Below are positions 13,836 to 22,737 of a DNA stretch of 47,658 nucleotides, in pieces (positions within the stretch are counted from its first letter, which is position 1; every line of letters begins with the position of its first letter). The notes under the pieces were generated by a model, which made no database searches, was not told the origin of the DNA, and worked only from the letters and a program-made list of their open reading frames with translations. The translations under genes were made by a program, and so were the position numbers. The DNA is from Thiohalophilus sp046483665 (lineage in GTDB: Bacteria > Pseudomonadota > Gammaproteobacteria > UBA6429 > Thiohalophilaceae), in the NCBI RefSeq assembly GCF_046483665.1, contig NZ_JAWOCR010000018.1, positions 1 to 47,658 on the forward strand. Direction: 5' to 3'.

Positions 13836-13922
13836 CAATATTTTTTACTAAAATAAACGCTGTCTGAGGCCTTAAACGCCTCTTTTCATGGATGAAAACG
13901 TCGCTTTAAGGAGGAAGCCGTC
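13806..13922 (+). promoter_or_regulatory. RAYT leader with conserved upstream ORF
   Basis: The 117 bp before the RAYT start: GGGTCGGACC start, TTTTTTACTAAAATAAACGC (AT-rich, promoter-like), hairpin GAGGC/GCCTC (13867-13882), then ATG 13888 opening MDENVALRR in a frame that overlaps the RAYT start, and AAGGAGGAAG as the RAYT ribosome site. The same arrangement is found at 2660, 3312 and 10007, with the upstream ORF readable in every copy. Suggests translational coupling and/or recognition of this region by the transposase. Confidence 0.7.
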
Positions 13923-14672
13923 ATGCCGCGCGCCAACCGCCATTTTTTACCCAATCACATCTGGCACATCTCGCACCGCTGCCACCGCCAGGAATTTCTA
14001 CTCAAATTTGCCAAAGACCGCCAGCGCTGGCGGTACTGGCTGTACCAGGCCAGGAAGCGATTTGGCCTGTGTGTGTTGAATTACATCGTCACCTCCAATC
14101 ACATTCACCTGCTGGTCCGCGATCGCGGCGAGGGCGAGATTGCCGAGTCAATGCAGCTGATTGCCGGACGGGTCGCGCAGGAATACAACCGGCGAAAAGG
14201 CCGCAAGGGGGCGTTCTGGGAGGATCGGTATCATGCCACGGCAGTGGACAGCGAGGGATATCTGGCGCGCTGTATGGTGTATATCGATCTGAACATGGTA
14301 CGCGCCGGCGTGGTCAGCCACCCCGGCGAGTGGGCTGTCTGCGGCTACCGTGAGATACAGCACGCGCCGCAACGCTACACCGTAATCGATCGCCTGGCAT
14401 TACGTGAACTGTTGGGTATTCAGAGTAACGCCGGATTAAGCGAACAGCATGCCGGCTGGATTGAAACGGCAATGGCCAACGCGGACTATGCGCACGAACC
14501 CTGCTGGACACAGAGCCTGGCGGTGGGTGGCAGGGATTTTCTTGAGGCGATCAGGGCAACACCAGGCAGTCATGGCCGCTACCGTGACATTGAAGAACAG
14601 CACGGGATGCTGGCAATGCGGGAGTCGCCCCTGGATTACAGGGCTGGTTTTGGAGGCGAATCGCCATTGTAA
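13923..14672 (+). CDS. REP-associated tyrosine transposase (RAYT, Y1_Tnp family)
   Basis: A 249-residue, apparently complete RAYT. MPRANRHFLPNHIWHISHRC is the typical start; the HUH metal motif is NHIHLLV (His60, His62), and a downstream AQEYNRRKG block supplies candidate catalytic Tyr88; GAFWEDRYHAT and YIDLNMVRAGVV are family landmarks. RAYTs are single-strand endonucleases related to IS200/IS605 transposases that cut and join REP palindromes. The C-terminal part (residues 150-249) is longer than the minimal domain. Preceded by its leader and repeat array, followed by a hairpin. Likely the enzyme behind at least the leader copies in this window. Confidence 0.9.
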   Translation: MPRANRHFLPNHIWHISHRCHRQEFLLKFAKDRQRWRYWLYQARKRFGLCVLNYIVTSNHIHLLVRDRGEGEIAESMQLIAGRVAQEYNRRKGRKGAFWEDRYHATAVDSEGYLARCMVYIDLNMVRAGVVSHPGEWAVCGYREIQHAPQRYTVIDRLALRELLGIQSNAGLSEQHAGWIETAMANADYAHEPCWTQSLAVGGRDFLEAIRATPGSHGRYRDIEEQHGMLAMRESPLDYRAGFGGESPL

Positions 14673-14684
14673 GGGCCAGGCATG

Positions 14685-14713
14685 ACCGAATTAGAAGGAT
14701 TAATTCGGTTTTC
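14685..14713 (+). terminator. Hairpin after the RAYT
   Basis: Perfect 9-bp stem ACCGAATTA/TAATTCGGT with a 7-nt loop, followed by TTTTCC, 12 bp after the RAYT stop. AT-rich and with a short T run, so a weak terminator or the element's 3' end signal. Confidence 0.5.
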
Positions 14714-14813
14714 CAATAGGTTATGTTGGTCCAACCCTGACAGTTCTTGCTATATTCCCGGACAATATATAAAAACGAGATGATTTAAATCAGGGATATT
14801 ATCAGGGAAAAAT

Positions 14814-15263
14814 ATGCTAAACGAACTCCATATTATCATTGTGAGTATGACGATAATGACGCTCTTGTTGGCTGTGACGCTGCATTATGAAGCGTTTGTC
14901 CGGCTCAGCGCCTGGCTGGAACGCTCGGGACAGCGTGGGCGGCAGCGTATTCTGATGATGGTGATTGCCCTGATCCTGGTTCATGCCGTAGAGATCACGC
15001 TGTTTGCCACCACTGCCTGGATATTGCTTGAATATGTTTCTGGTAGCGGGAATATCATTGCCCCCTATCCGGTGTTATTTCTTGATCATGTTTATTTATC
15101 ATCGATTACCTTTACCACGCTTGGATACGGCGAAATCTACCCTGAAGGGCCAATCCGGTTTCTGTATGGGACCGAGGCTCTCAGCGGCTTTGCGCTTATT
15201 ACCTGGTCGGCTTCATTAACATTTATAGAAATGCAGCGTCATTGGGGTAGTACACAAAGATAA
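14814..15263 (+). CDS. Two-pore-helix potassium-type ion channel subunit
   Basis: A 149-residue membrane protein with helices near 5-25, 45-75 and 115-140. The selectivity filter is SITFTTLGYGEIYP (residues 98-110), the TxGYG[DE] signature of Ion_trans_2 potassium channels with Glu in place of Asp. No cytoplasmic RCK or cyclic-nucleotide domain follows, so gating is not evident. CAGGGA lies before the ATG. Single gene between the RAYT and MscS; with MscS and the betaine transporters it fits a role in ion and turgor balance. Confidence 0.8.
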   Translation: MLNELHIIIVSMTIMTLLLAVTLHYEAFVRLSAWLERSGQRGRQRILMMVIALILVHAVEITLFATTAWILLEYVSGSGNIIAPYPVLFLDHVYLSSITFTTLGYGEIYPEGPIRFLYGTEALSGFALITWSASLTFIEMQRHWGSTQR

Positions 15264-15723
15264 ATCAGGTTGCTGGATGGATGTTTACAGTTGAATATGG
15301 ATATTCATAATAAGTAGAAAGTGGCTGTCCTTCTACCGGGCCGCACTTTTTACTGTCTGTTGTTAATAATATTTGAAAAGCCACATAAAAGGTGCCCTGT
15401 GGTGGCCTTGCCAGGTATGCGATCGCTCAATATGTGACCAGATACTGAAAATAACCGTGGACTCGTATGCCATGCACACGTTGTTTATGATTGCCAGTCG
15501 AGATTGAGTGATTCAAAGACATCTCAGGATATTTGTGGCCAGAGCAAACCCAAAAGAGTTCCCTCTTCGCCGCCTTCTTCGTGAACATGGCTGAACGATA
15601 GCCTGGTAAAAAGCCGTGTCAGGTACGGTGGTCGCTAATAAATGGAAAATTCGTACTTGGCCCAGGCAGGGCGGTTAAGTGTTCAAGCGCACCATGGTCA
15701 AGGTTGATGTTGTGTCCCTGCCG
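15264..15723. other. Intergenic region without recognised gene
   Basis: 460 bp between the channel gene and the 3' end of the MscS gene. No convincing ORF. On the minus strand a 37-codon stretch ending near 15522 reads HVHEEGGEEGTLLGLLW before a stop, which could be a degraded gene end, but I do not recognise it. Confidence 0.5.
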
Positions 15724-16671
15724 TCATGATGAACTCTTTTGCTCCTCACGGTTAGGTGTCTCGAATTGTCCGGTTTGGTTGATTAACTGGGTGACGAAGG
15801 GTTTGCTCATTTCGCCGAAGTAGATGGAACGATGAGGAAAGGGTATCTCAATGCCTTCGCGATCAAAGGCGTATTTGACGCGCCTGCGGTATTCACGACC
15901 CACATCCCATTGCTTGATGGGGAGTGTTTTGAGCCGGCCCTTGATGACCACGGCCGAGTCGCCGAACTGATCGACGCCGAATATCTCGACATCATCAATC
16001 ATCAAGGGGCCGAAAGTTTCATCTTCGTGCAGCTCCTTGCCAGCCTGTTTCATGATGTCTATGACCCGATCGGTGTTCTCTTTATAAGCCACGCCGATCT
16101 CGAACACATAGGCGGACCACTCGCGGGTCATATTCGACAGAGTGGTGATAGTGCCATTGGGAAAGACGTGCACCACACCGGAAAGGTCGCGCAAAATCAA
16201 AGTGCGGAAGTTCACTGCCTCGACCAGCCCACCTGTACCGTTGACGATGGCCACATCGCCGACGCGCACCTGGTTTTCAAGCAGGATAAAGAAACCTGAA
16301 ATTACGTCACGCACCAGGTTCTGACCGCCGAAACCCACAGCCAGGCCGACGATACCGGCGCTGGCGAGGATGGGAGCGATATCCATACCGACCTCGCGCA
16401 AGATGATTAGCAACACCACTGCCCACATCGTGATCCGAATCGCCTGATTTAGCAGTCGCACCAGCGTATCGGCCCGCTTCTCGGCCTCACCGGCTACTTC
16501 GCCGATCGTCCTGCCGCGTTTAATGAGACGCTTCTCCAGCCGACGAAGTCCGGCTTCGATTACCTTCATGGCAATCCAGGCAACGACTAAAATGAACAGG
16601 ATGCGCAAGGCTGAAAAGATGATTATTTCCCAGTTTACTGTCTTGAGAATGACGTCGATGTATTCTTGCAT
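15724..16671 (-). CDS. Small-conductance mechanosensitive channel (MscS family)
   Basis: A 315-residue MscS-type channel that opens under membrane tension to release solutes. Three N-terminal helices are followed by the pore helix and its Gly/Ala-rich sequence (ASAGIVGLAVGFGGQNLVRD), then the beta domain (NQVRVGDVAIV, VVHVFPNGTITTLSN) and the C-terminal alpha/beta domain ending near FDREGIEIPFPHRSIYF, a hallmark of the family. A GGAGGGA ribosome site precedes ATG 16671. Monocistronic. Sequence and length are ordinary for the family. Confidence 0.93.
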   Translation of the reverse strand: MQEYIDVILKTVNWEIIIFSALRILFILVVAWIAMKVIEAGLRRLEKRLIKRGRTIGEVAGEAEKRADTLVRLLNQAIRITMWAVVLLIILREVGMDIAPILASAGIVGLAVGFGGQNLVRDVISGFFILLENQVRVGDVAIVNGTGGLVEAVNFRTLILRDLSGVVHVFPNGTITTLSNMTREWSAYVFEIGVAYKENTDRVIDIMKQAGKELHEDETFGPLMIDDVEIFGVDQFGDSAVVIKGRLKTLPIKQWDVGREYRRRVKYAFDREGIEIPFPHRSIYFGEMSKPFVTQLINQTGQFETPNREEQKSSS

Positions 16672-17834
16672 ATTCCCTCCACCTGGACGTGTACGAGATC
16701 TTTTTTCCGGTTCGTAATATGAGTAAATTGCATGGTCAAGAAGCTGTATATCTATAGCTGCACAAGCGTGCTTCCTGTGTATTTACCGGCATTATAAATG
16801 CCTGATTATTTGTAATAAGAAGAGCAAGATCGAAAAACTTATGAGTATAACCAAAAAATACCAGGTAGTTCATTTGAAAATGTCAATGACAGACGGTAGC
16901 CGTTCTCCTGTGCAAGAAATAATAACGTTTTACCGAGTAAGGCAGTGAGAAAATTCTGTAGCGGATGTGCGAATAATTCACGTTCGTTACTCCTCCTCTA
17001 TGCCCAGTCTTTTGTTCTATTCGCTAAGCAGCGGGATAGGCGAATACTTTTCAGTGAAGAAAGAGAAAGTATAGTTTCGTAATCAAATAATATTAACTAT
17101 AGTCTTGAGGAGACGATATTTCCGGGAATATATCGAGTTACACATGATATTCATGAATACATTGTTAATGTGTGATATATATCAATGAGCACATTTATAG
17201 TCGGGTTAAGTTAGTTAATAAATATTTTATTTGCAGGTGATATCCATAACAATGAATAATCTTTAGATGTATTAACTCGTAGACATAAACAGTCTCATAG
17301 GCCGCCTGGCAGGAAATAGTAATATTGCATATGAGATGAGATGAGCCATAATTCTGCATGGCAAAAAACCGATGCGAGCTTGAGATAACCCGTATGCAAA
17401 AAGGTTTGTTAGTCACTACGAGGATAATAATTATGATTTTATTTTGTTCAGACCAGAGCGATTGACAAACGGAGACTGGGTCGTGATCTCAATCATTTAA
17501 GCCAACGAACCGGAAAAGTTTGTCAACGTGACATCAGAGTTGCTTGCAGAGCAAACCGCGAACCAGGTCGTGAGCGAATTTCATACAACTCCTGCTGCTT
17601 TCGTCGTTGAGAAAAGTTATCCAGCAGCGATTCTGAAGGCTCTTCTTTCCAGGTCAATTGGTTTATGGGCAGGCAAATAAATCAAGACATTTTGACGATT
17701 ATAAACGCCGTGATGGAATCATCGGCCTGGAAGCTGGTGTTTATTGAATAGGACCAGCGTTTTCGAATGCTGGATAACTTCGAAAATTCGGGTACTGAAT
17801 TTTAACAGCAAAAACTATATGAGGGTAATTGTTT
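16672..17834. other. AT-rich intergenic region
   Basis: 1.16 kb between MscS and the SDR gene with no intact gene. A near-FNR/CRP palindrome, GTGATATATATCAA, lies at 17172-17185 but no start codon follows at a useful distance. On the plus strand 17510-17678 has an open stretch (FVNVTSELLAEQTANQVVSE ... ending GLWAGK) without a start codon; it looks like the end of a degraded gene that I cannot name. Confidence 0.5.
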
Positions 17835-18533
17835 ATGCCGCATATTCTGATTACAGGAAGCAACCGGGGCATCGGGTTGGAGCTGGCGACTCAATATGCC
17901 CGAGACAACTGGCGGGTTTATGCAACTTGCCGTCACCCGGCAGAGGCAGAGGCGCTACAGGCACTGGCCAGCTCGCATGAAAATGTCTCGGTGCATCGTC
18001 TGGATGTGACTCTGATTGAGGATATCCGTGCAGTTCAGCGAAAACTGGAAGGAGTCAGTCTGGATTTGTTGTTCAACAACGCGGGCGTTTATCTGGAGGA
18101 CTCTTACAGTTCGCCAGAACCCGGGAATATAGAATACAGCGTGTGGCTCAGAACCCTTGATATTAATTCTCTCGGGCCGGTGCGTGTGTCGGAAGCATTT
18201 ATAGATCAACTATCTCGTAGCGAAAAGCCTCTGATTGCGGTTATGACCAGCCATATGGGGAGTATTGCGGACATCGACACTGGCGGCAGTTATTATTATC
18301 GATCCAGCAAAGCGACGCTCAATGCAGCGATGAAAGGCCTCGCAAACGCCCTGAGACCGGAAGGAATCGGTGTGCTCTTACTTCATCCTGGTGGTGTGGC
18401 AACAAGGATGGGGCCTTCTAATGGTATATCCACTTCTCAGTCCGTCGAAGGACTGCGTAACCAGATTGATGATTTCAGTATGGATAAATCAGGCACTTTC
18501 ATCAGCTACGATGGCACACCTATGCCCTGGTAG
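17835..18533 (+). CDS. Short-chain dehydrogenase/reductase
   Basis: A 232-residue classical SDR using NAD(P)H. The nucleotide motif TGSNRGIG (residues 7-14), NNAG (81-84), Ser139 in MTSHMGS and the YRSSK pair (Tyr155, Lys159) are all in place, followed by HPGGVATRMG. ATG 17835 has GAGGG nine bases upstream; a TTG two codons earlier is less likely. Resembles the C-factor/sepiapterin-reductase-like group of carbonyl reductases; substrate unknown. The DUF72 gene starts 7 bp after its stop, so the two form an operon. Confidence 0.88.
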   Translation: MPHILITGSNRGIGLELATQYARDNWRVYATCRHPAEAEALQALASSHENVSVHRLDVTLIEDIRAVQRKLEGVSLDLLFNNAGVYLEDSYSSPEPGNIEYSVWLRTLDINSLGPVRVSEAFIDQLSRSEKPLIAVMTSHMGSIADIDTGGSYYYRSSKATLNAAMKGLANALRPEGIGVLLLHPGGVATRMGPSNGISTSQSVEGLRNQIDDFSMDKSGTFISYDGTPMPW

Positions 18534-18540
18534 AAAGATT

Positions 18541-19275
18541 ATGCGTGGCACTCAGAACTCTGTATACATTGGCACCTCAGGCTGGTCATATGGCCACTGG
18601 CAAGGTCCTTTTTACCCAGAAAATATGTCCAGCGAAGAACAGCTGAAATTCTACGCTGAAGAATTTTCCTGTGTAGAGATCAATAATTCGTTTTATAAAT
18701 TACCGGATGAGAAAACACTGCGACACTGGCGAAATACAGTAACAGAAGACTTTCTGTTTACAGTGAAAGCCAGTCGCTATATTACGCACATGAAAAAAAT
18801 TAAAGACTCAAGTGATAGCGTAACCCGCTTTTTGAAGCATATATCCGTGCTGCAGCCAAGACTCGGGCCAGTATTGTTTCAATTGCCGCCAAACTGGAAA
18901 TTCAATGAGAAACGGCTGTCTGAATTTCTTGCCTCATTGAGCCGGGAATTCCGCTACACATTTGAATTTCGGGATCGTAGCTGGCTGAATCCTCGCGCCT
19001 ATGAAATTCTTGCAAAATACGATACGGCCTTTTGCATTTACGATTTCAACGGGTTCCTCTCACCCCGGGAAGTGACGACGGACTTTGTTTATATAAGACT
19101 CCATGGTCCCGGCGACGCTTATGAGGGCGAGTATGACAAGCAATCCCTGGCCGGTTGGGCCGGTGCTATTTCCAGCTGGTCTTCACAGGGGAAGGATGTA
19201 TTCTGTTTTTTCGATAATGACCAATCCGGGTATGCGCCATTGAATGCCCGCTCGCTGAAATCGATGATTCAGTAG
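18541..19275 (+). CDS. DUF72 (YecE-like) protein
   Basis: A 244-residue TIM-barrel-like DUF72 protein. Signatures: VYIGTSGWSYGHWQGPFYP at the N-terminus, FSCVEINNSFYKLP, FTVKASRYITHMKK, LGPVLFQLPPNW, FEFRDRSWLN, and FCFFDNDQSGYAPLNA at the end. Biochemical function is unsettled. The start at 18541 is chosen because it opens the conserved region and follows AGAAAG; the in-frame extension to 18370 overlaps the SDR gene in another frame. Operon with the SDR, spacing 7 bp. Confidence 0.88.
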   Translation: MRGTQNSVYIGTSGWSYGHWQGPFYPENMSSEEQLKFYAEEFSCVEINNSFYKLPDEKTLRHWRNTVTEDFLFTVKASRYITHMKKIKDSSDSVTRFLKHISVLQPRLGPVLFQLPPNWKFNEKRLSEFLASLSREFRYTFEFRDRSWLNPRAYEILAKYDTAFCIYDFNGFLSPREVTTDFVYIRLHGPGDAYEGEYDKQSLAGWAGAISSWSSQGKDVFCFFDNDQSGYAPLNARSLKSMIQ

Positions 19276-20810
19276 CATCTTACCCAAGCGTAAGTGTACA
19301 GGTACAGACAAGAGACTCTTTGTTACCCGCCAACTATCGCAATGACTATTGATATATACCATTACCAGGGGTTATAGCTGGTCTGCTTACGACGTTTCTA
19401 GACTCCGGGAATTCGTAGCAAGTGAACCAACTGAGTAATGTTTATCTGGTCGGTATTGTTGGTACTGAACACCACAAAGATTTCGCAATAAACGGCGGCT
19501 TGAAGCCTGTCGTGTAATGCTTTACGGTTTGACGATCCTGTTGTCTTCGATCGCCGTATTTCGAGTATCCAGGAAAGTAATGCCCCAGGCGATGAGTGTT
19601 TACAGATAGAGCTTAAAGAGTAAGCGATATTATTGACCAGGTAAAAGAAATATAAAATATAGCAGAAGAATAAAAAGGGGGGGTATACGCCAAATCTCGC
19701 GCTGAATAAAACAACCACTAATAATAATATTTATGCAGCACCATACAAAGATGGCTGTCGATAATAATCTGGCTTCCTTGATGTAACATTGAAATTTGTC
19801 AATGAAGGAACAGAAGGAGAATGCTAATATTCAAAACTCTAAAGTTTTTATTTATTCTTCCTGTGTAGATTTCGATAAGCGAGAGGAGTTCTCTGAATTG
19901 TTGTTACTTAATTTAAATCTTGAGGGGGTGTGAGTGCGCCTTACATTATCGAGGTTCTTGCGGAATCAGGAATAAGCCGGGAAGACGCCGCCGTGAATGC
20001 CGTAGATAAGCCGTTCGAATCATTGCACAATATTAGTTCGATATACATACACGTATTCGAGGCGAAGGTTGTCGATAACAATTCAGTCAATATCGAATTA
20101 ATGCAATAGTGACTTTCGAACTGGAGTGAGTGCGTCTTACCCCGCCGTTGCGCAAAATCGTTCGTGGCGGGCAAGATAAAAAACACGCTAATCAGGTTGA
20201 AAAATAAGAGGTCAAGGCTGGCACAAGATCAGGCTGTCAGGGCGCCCTCAAGAGTGCAGATGGTCTGTGTATTACCTGTATTTCTCGATAATACAACTTG
20301 AAATGGGTAGTCCCTTTTCCGGAGAGAAATATCTGCTCTGTTTTTTGTGTCGCCAGTCTCGCCGTGCTCAGCATAATAGAAACTCATACTACAGAGTACA
20401 TTGTATGGTGCGGTGTACAGATATGGTCTTGTGAACGACTATATTTAAAAGCCGGGAGATTATACGTTGGATTGCAATGGGTCGTGATTAGTGATTATCT
20501 CAATCAGTCTTTTTTTACTGGCAATTTTATGCTTTGCTATTTTAGTCTGTTGTGAAACGGTGTCTCTTCCCCGTGGGATGAGAAGATGACTGTATAAATG
20601 AAGACGAAAACAGGATTTTCACTACCAGGTATATATGTGCAATAAACCCACGTAATATAGATAGATAAAACCTGGGGGTAATCTGAACAATCTCCGCACC
20701 CAACTCAATTCGACATTCAGAAAAATCGGCATCCATCTTCAGGTTGAACTGATCCGTGTTCTGCCTGGCAGTTCATTCCTGGTCTGAAAGTAATCTACGG
20801 TTGACAGAAT
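19276..20810. other. AT-rich region with gene relics
   Basis: 1.5 kb with no intact gene. It contains a frameshifted dodecin relic (19930-20129, listed separately). The remaining short open frames lack ribosome sites and family resemblance. TTGACA just before 20811 may be part of the BCCT gene's promoter. Together with 16672-17834 and 29138-30794 this is one of three decayed AT-rich stretches in the window. Confidence 0.5.
19930..20129 (+). pseudogene. Frameshifted dodecin
   Basis: From a GTG at 19930 the frame reads YIIEVLAESGISREDAAVNA, then an SIYIHVFEAKVVDNN block, matching the dodecin pattern (IEVLAES, S-x-EDAA-x-NAV, NI-x-SIY, A-x-V). It then derails to a stop at 20107. Shifting the frame near 20085 recovers QYRINAIVTFELE followed by TGA at 20127, the normal dodecin C-terminus. 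Dodecins are about 68-residue flavin-binding dodecamers. One indel separates this from an intact gene, and the GTG sits too close to its GAGGGGG for a normal start, so it is either recently broken or contains a sequencing error. Confidence 0.65.
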
Positions 20811-22535
20811 ATGAGGAACCCCATCAACAAGGTACTTGAGTCCATGGAGGCCGAGTCGACACGCGAGCAAACTGACAATCCACGCGAGCCGAAACAACCA
20901 TCACGACAACGTGCCATGCTCAAAGGGCGCGAGGCTCAGCTGCGTTCGGCCAGCGGGCTGTTCATCGGGCTGAATCCGGTTGTGGCGTCCATCACGATAC
21001 TGGCCGTGGTTGCATTTGTTGTTCTTGGCAGCGTTTGGACTGATCAGGCCACCGAATTGTTCACGCAAATGCGTGACGAGACACTAGTGCTCTTCAAATC
21101 CTGGTATGTGTTGCTGGTTGCAGCAATACTGGTCTTCGTGTTGTGGTTGGGTTTCGGCCGTTACAAGAACGTGCGCCTGGGTCGCCAGGACGAGGCTCCT
21201 GAATTCGGGTTGTTCTCATGGTTTGCCATGTTGTTTGCAGCGGGCATGGGGATCGGGCTTATCTTCTGGAGTGTCGCCGAACCTATTCTGCATTTTCAGG
21301 GAAACCCGTTTATCACGAACGGTGGCACGCCTGCGGCAGCGACTACCGCGATGCGTCTGGCCTTTTTCCATTGGGGTATGCATGCCTGGGCGGTGTATGC
21401 CTTTGTCGGTTTGAGTTTATCCTATTTCGCCTATCGGTTGTCACTGCCTCTGAGCATACGTTCCGCATTCTGGCCCCTAATCGGACGGCGGATCTACGGT
21501 CCTGTTGGGCACACCGTTGATGTATTTGCGGTACTGGGAACCGTTTTTGGTGTAGCGACGTCTCTTGGCCTGGGCGTGCAGCAGCTTAATACCGGTCTTA
21601 ATGTGGTGGCCGGTGTTCCAACGGGTGAAGTCCCCCAGCTTGTCATCATTGCTCTGGTGACCACAGTAGCTCTGTTATCGGTTATTTTAGGGGTGCGACG
21701 CGGTGTGCGTGTATTGTCTGATCTTAATATGTACCTGACTTTCGCGCTGCTGGTCTTTTTACTAATTTTTGGTCCCACGCTTTATCTGGCGGGATTCTTC
21801 CTTACCACATTAGGCGAATATCTGCATAACCTTCCCTTGCTATCGTTCTGGACCGACGTCAACCACAATGACGGCTGGCAGGAACGCTGGACCCTGTTTT
21901 ACTGGGCATGGTGGGTTGCATGGGCGCCCTTTGTCGGCTTGTTTATCGCCCGAATTTCCCGCGGGCGTAAGATCCGTGAGTTCATCATGGGTGTATTGTT
22001 GGTTCCCACACTGCTTACTGGCCTGTGGTTGATCATCTTTGGGGGGACAGCTTTGCACGTGGAATTATTCGGTTCGGGTGGCATCACCGCCGCTGTGAAC
22101 CAGAATGTGACCGGCGGCCTTTACGCTTTGTTCGCGGGGTTGGAGGTGCATGCAAGTTTGCAATGGCTCTTATCGGTACTGGTGACGATATTGATTGCTG
22201 TATATTTTGTTACTTCCTGCGATTCCGGAACACTTGCCATCACCACTATCCTGTCGGTTGGCGATTCCGAGCCGCCGGTGCGTCACAGGGTCGTGTGGGG
22301 GATTGGTGTGGGCGCCATCGCGGCTGTATTGTTGGCCAGTGGCGGAGTTACGGCATTGCAGGCGGCGGTCATCGCCGCAGGTTTGCCATTTTCCCTTATT
22401 ATGGCAATTATGGCTTATGCGCTGGTAATAGCGCTGCGTGACGAAGAGGCCGCGCCACGGCGTACCCCCGATCAAGGCCGCGCTGAAGAACCATGGACCG
22501 GCCGAAGCAAAATCAGTGGCGTGAAGGAGACATAA
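20811..22535 (+). CDS. BCCT-family betaine/choline/carnitine transporter
   Basis: A 574-residue secondary transporter with about 12 helices. Family marks: FAAGMGIGLIFWSVAEP (the Gly-rich substrate segment of helix 3), FFHWGMHAWAVYAFVGLSL, and WWVAWAPFVGLFIARISRG, the BCCT signature in helix 8. The N-terminal 50 residues are hydrophilic (KQPSRQRAM). The GMGIG form is typical of Na+-coupled betaine carriers rather than H+-coupled choline carriers (GMGMG is another variant), so betaine or related zwitterions are likely. ATG 20811 overlaps no neighbour. Monocistronic; convergent with the GNAT gene. Confidence 0.9.
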   Translation: MRNPINKVLESMEAESTREQTDNPREPKQPSRQRAMLKGREAQLRSASGLFIGLNPVVASITILAVVAFVVLGSVWTDQATELFTQMRDETLVLFKSWYVLLVAAILVFVLWLGFGRYKNVRLGRQDEAPEFGLFSWFAMLFAAGMGIGLIFWSVAEPILHFQGNPFITNGGTPAAATTAMRLAFFHWGMHAWAVYAFVGLSLSYFAYRLSLPLSIRSAFWPLIGRRIYGPVGHTVDVFAVLGTVFGVATSLGLGVQQLNTGLNVVAGVPTGEVPQLVIIALVTTVALLSVILGVRRGVRVLSDLNMYLTFALLVFLLIFGPTLYLAGFFLTTLGEYLHNLPLLSFWTDVNHNDGWQERWTLFYWAWWVAWAPFVGLFIARISRGRKIREFIMGVLLVPTLLTGLWLIIFGGTALHVELFGSGGITAAVNQNVTGGLYALFAGLEVHASLQWLLSVLVTILIAVYFVTSCDSGTLAITTILSVGDSEPPVRHRVVWGIGVGAIAAVLLASGGVTALQAAVIAAGLPFSLIMAIMAYALVIALRDEEAAPRRTPDQGRAEEPWTGRSKISGVKET

Positions 22536-22737
22536 AACTTGAATAGCGGGCTTGAATGCCGGTCATACCCGGGTAAGTTTGCCACGAGCTGTTGATGCCC
22601 CGTTCGGCACTACCTGCAATTACCAGCATGTCAAATCAGTTGAAGCGCGAGGCTTTATTGTGAAACTCTGTCTATGAAAAGTAGTTGATATGTATAATTA
22701 GTATCAACGGAAAAGCTTGCATTTTTGTTCAATGGGG

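Noticed and set aside
17172..17185. Near-FNR/CRP palindrome GTGATATATATCAA
   Set aside because: One mismatch to the FNR consensus in an AT-rich region, and no gene start or -10 at a suitable distance.
22684..22708. GTTGATA/TATCAAC inverted repeat between convergent genes
   Set aside because: Short arms with an 11-nt spacer and no T run; could arise by chance in AT-rich DNA.
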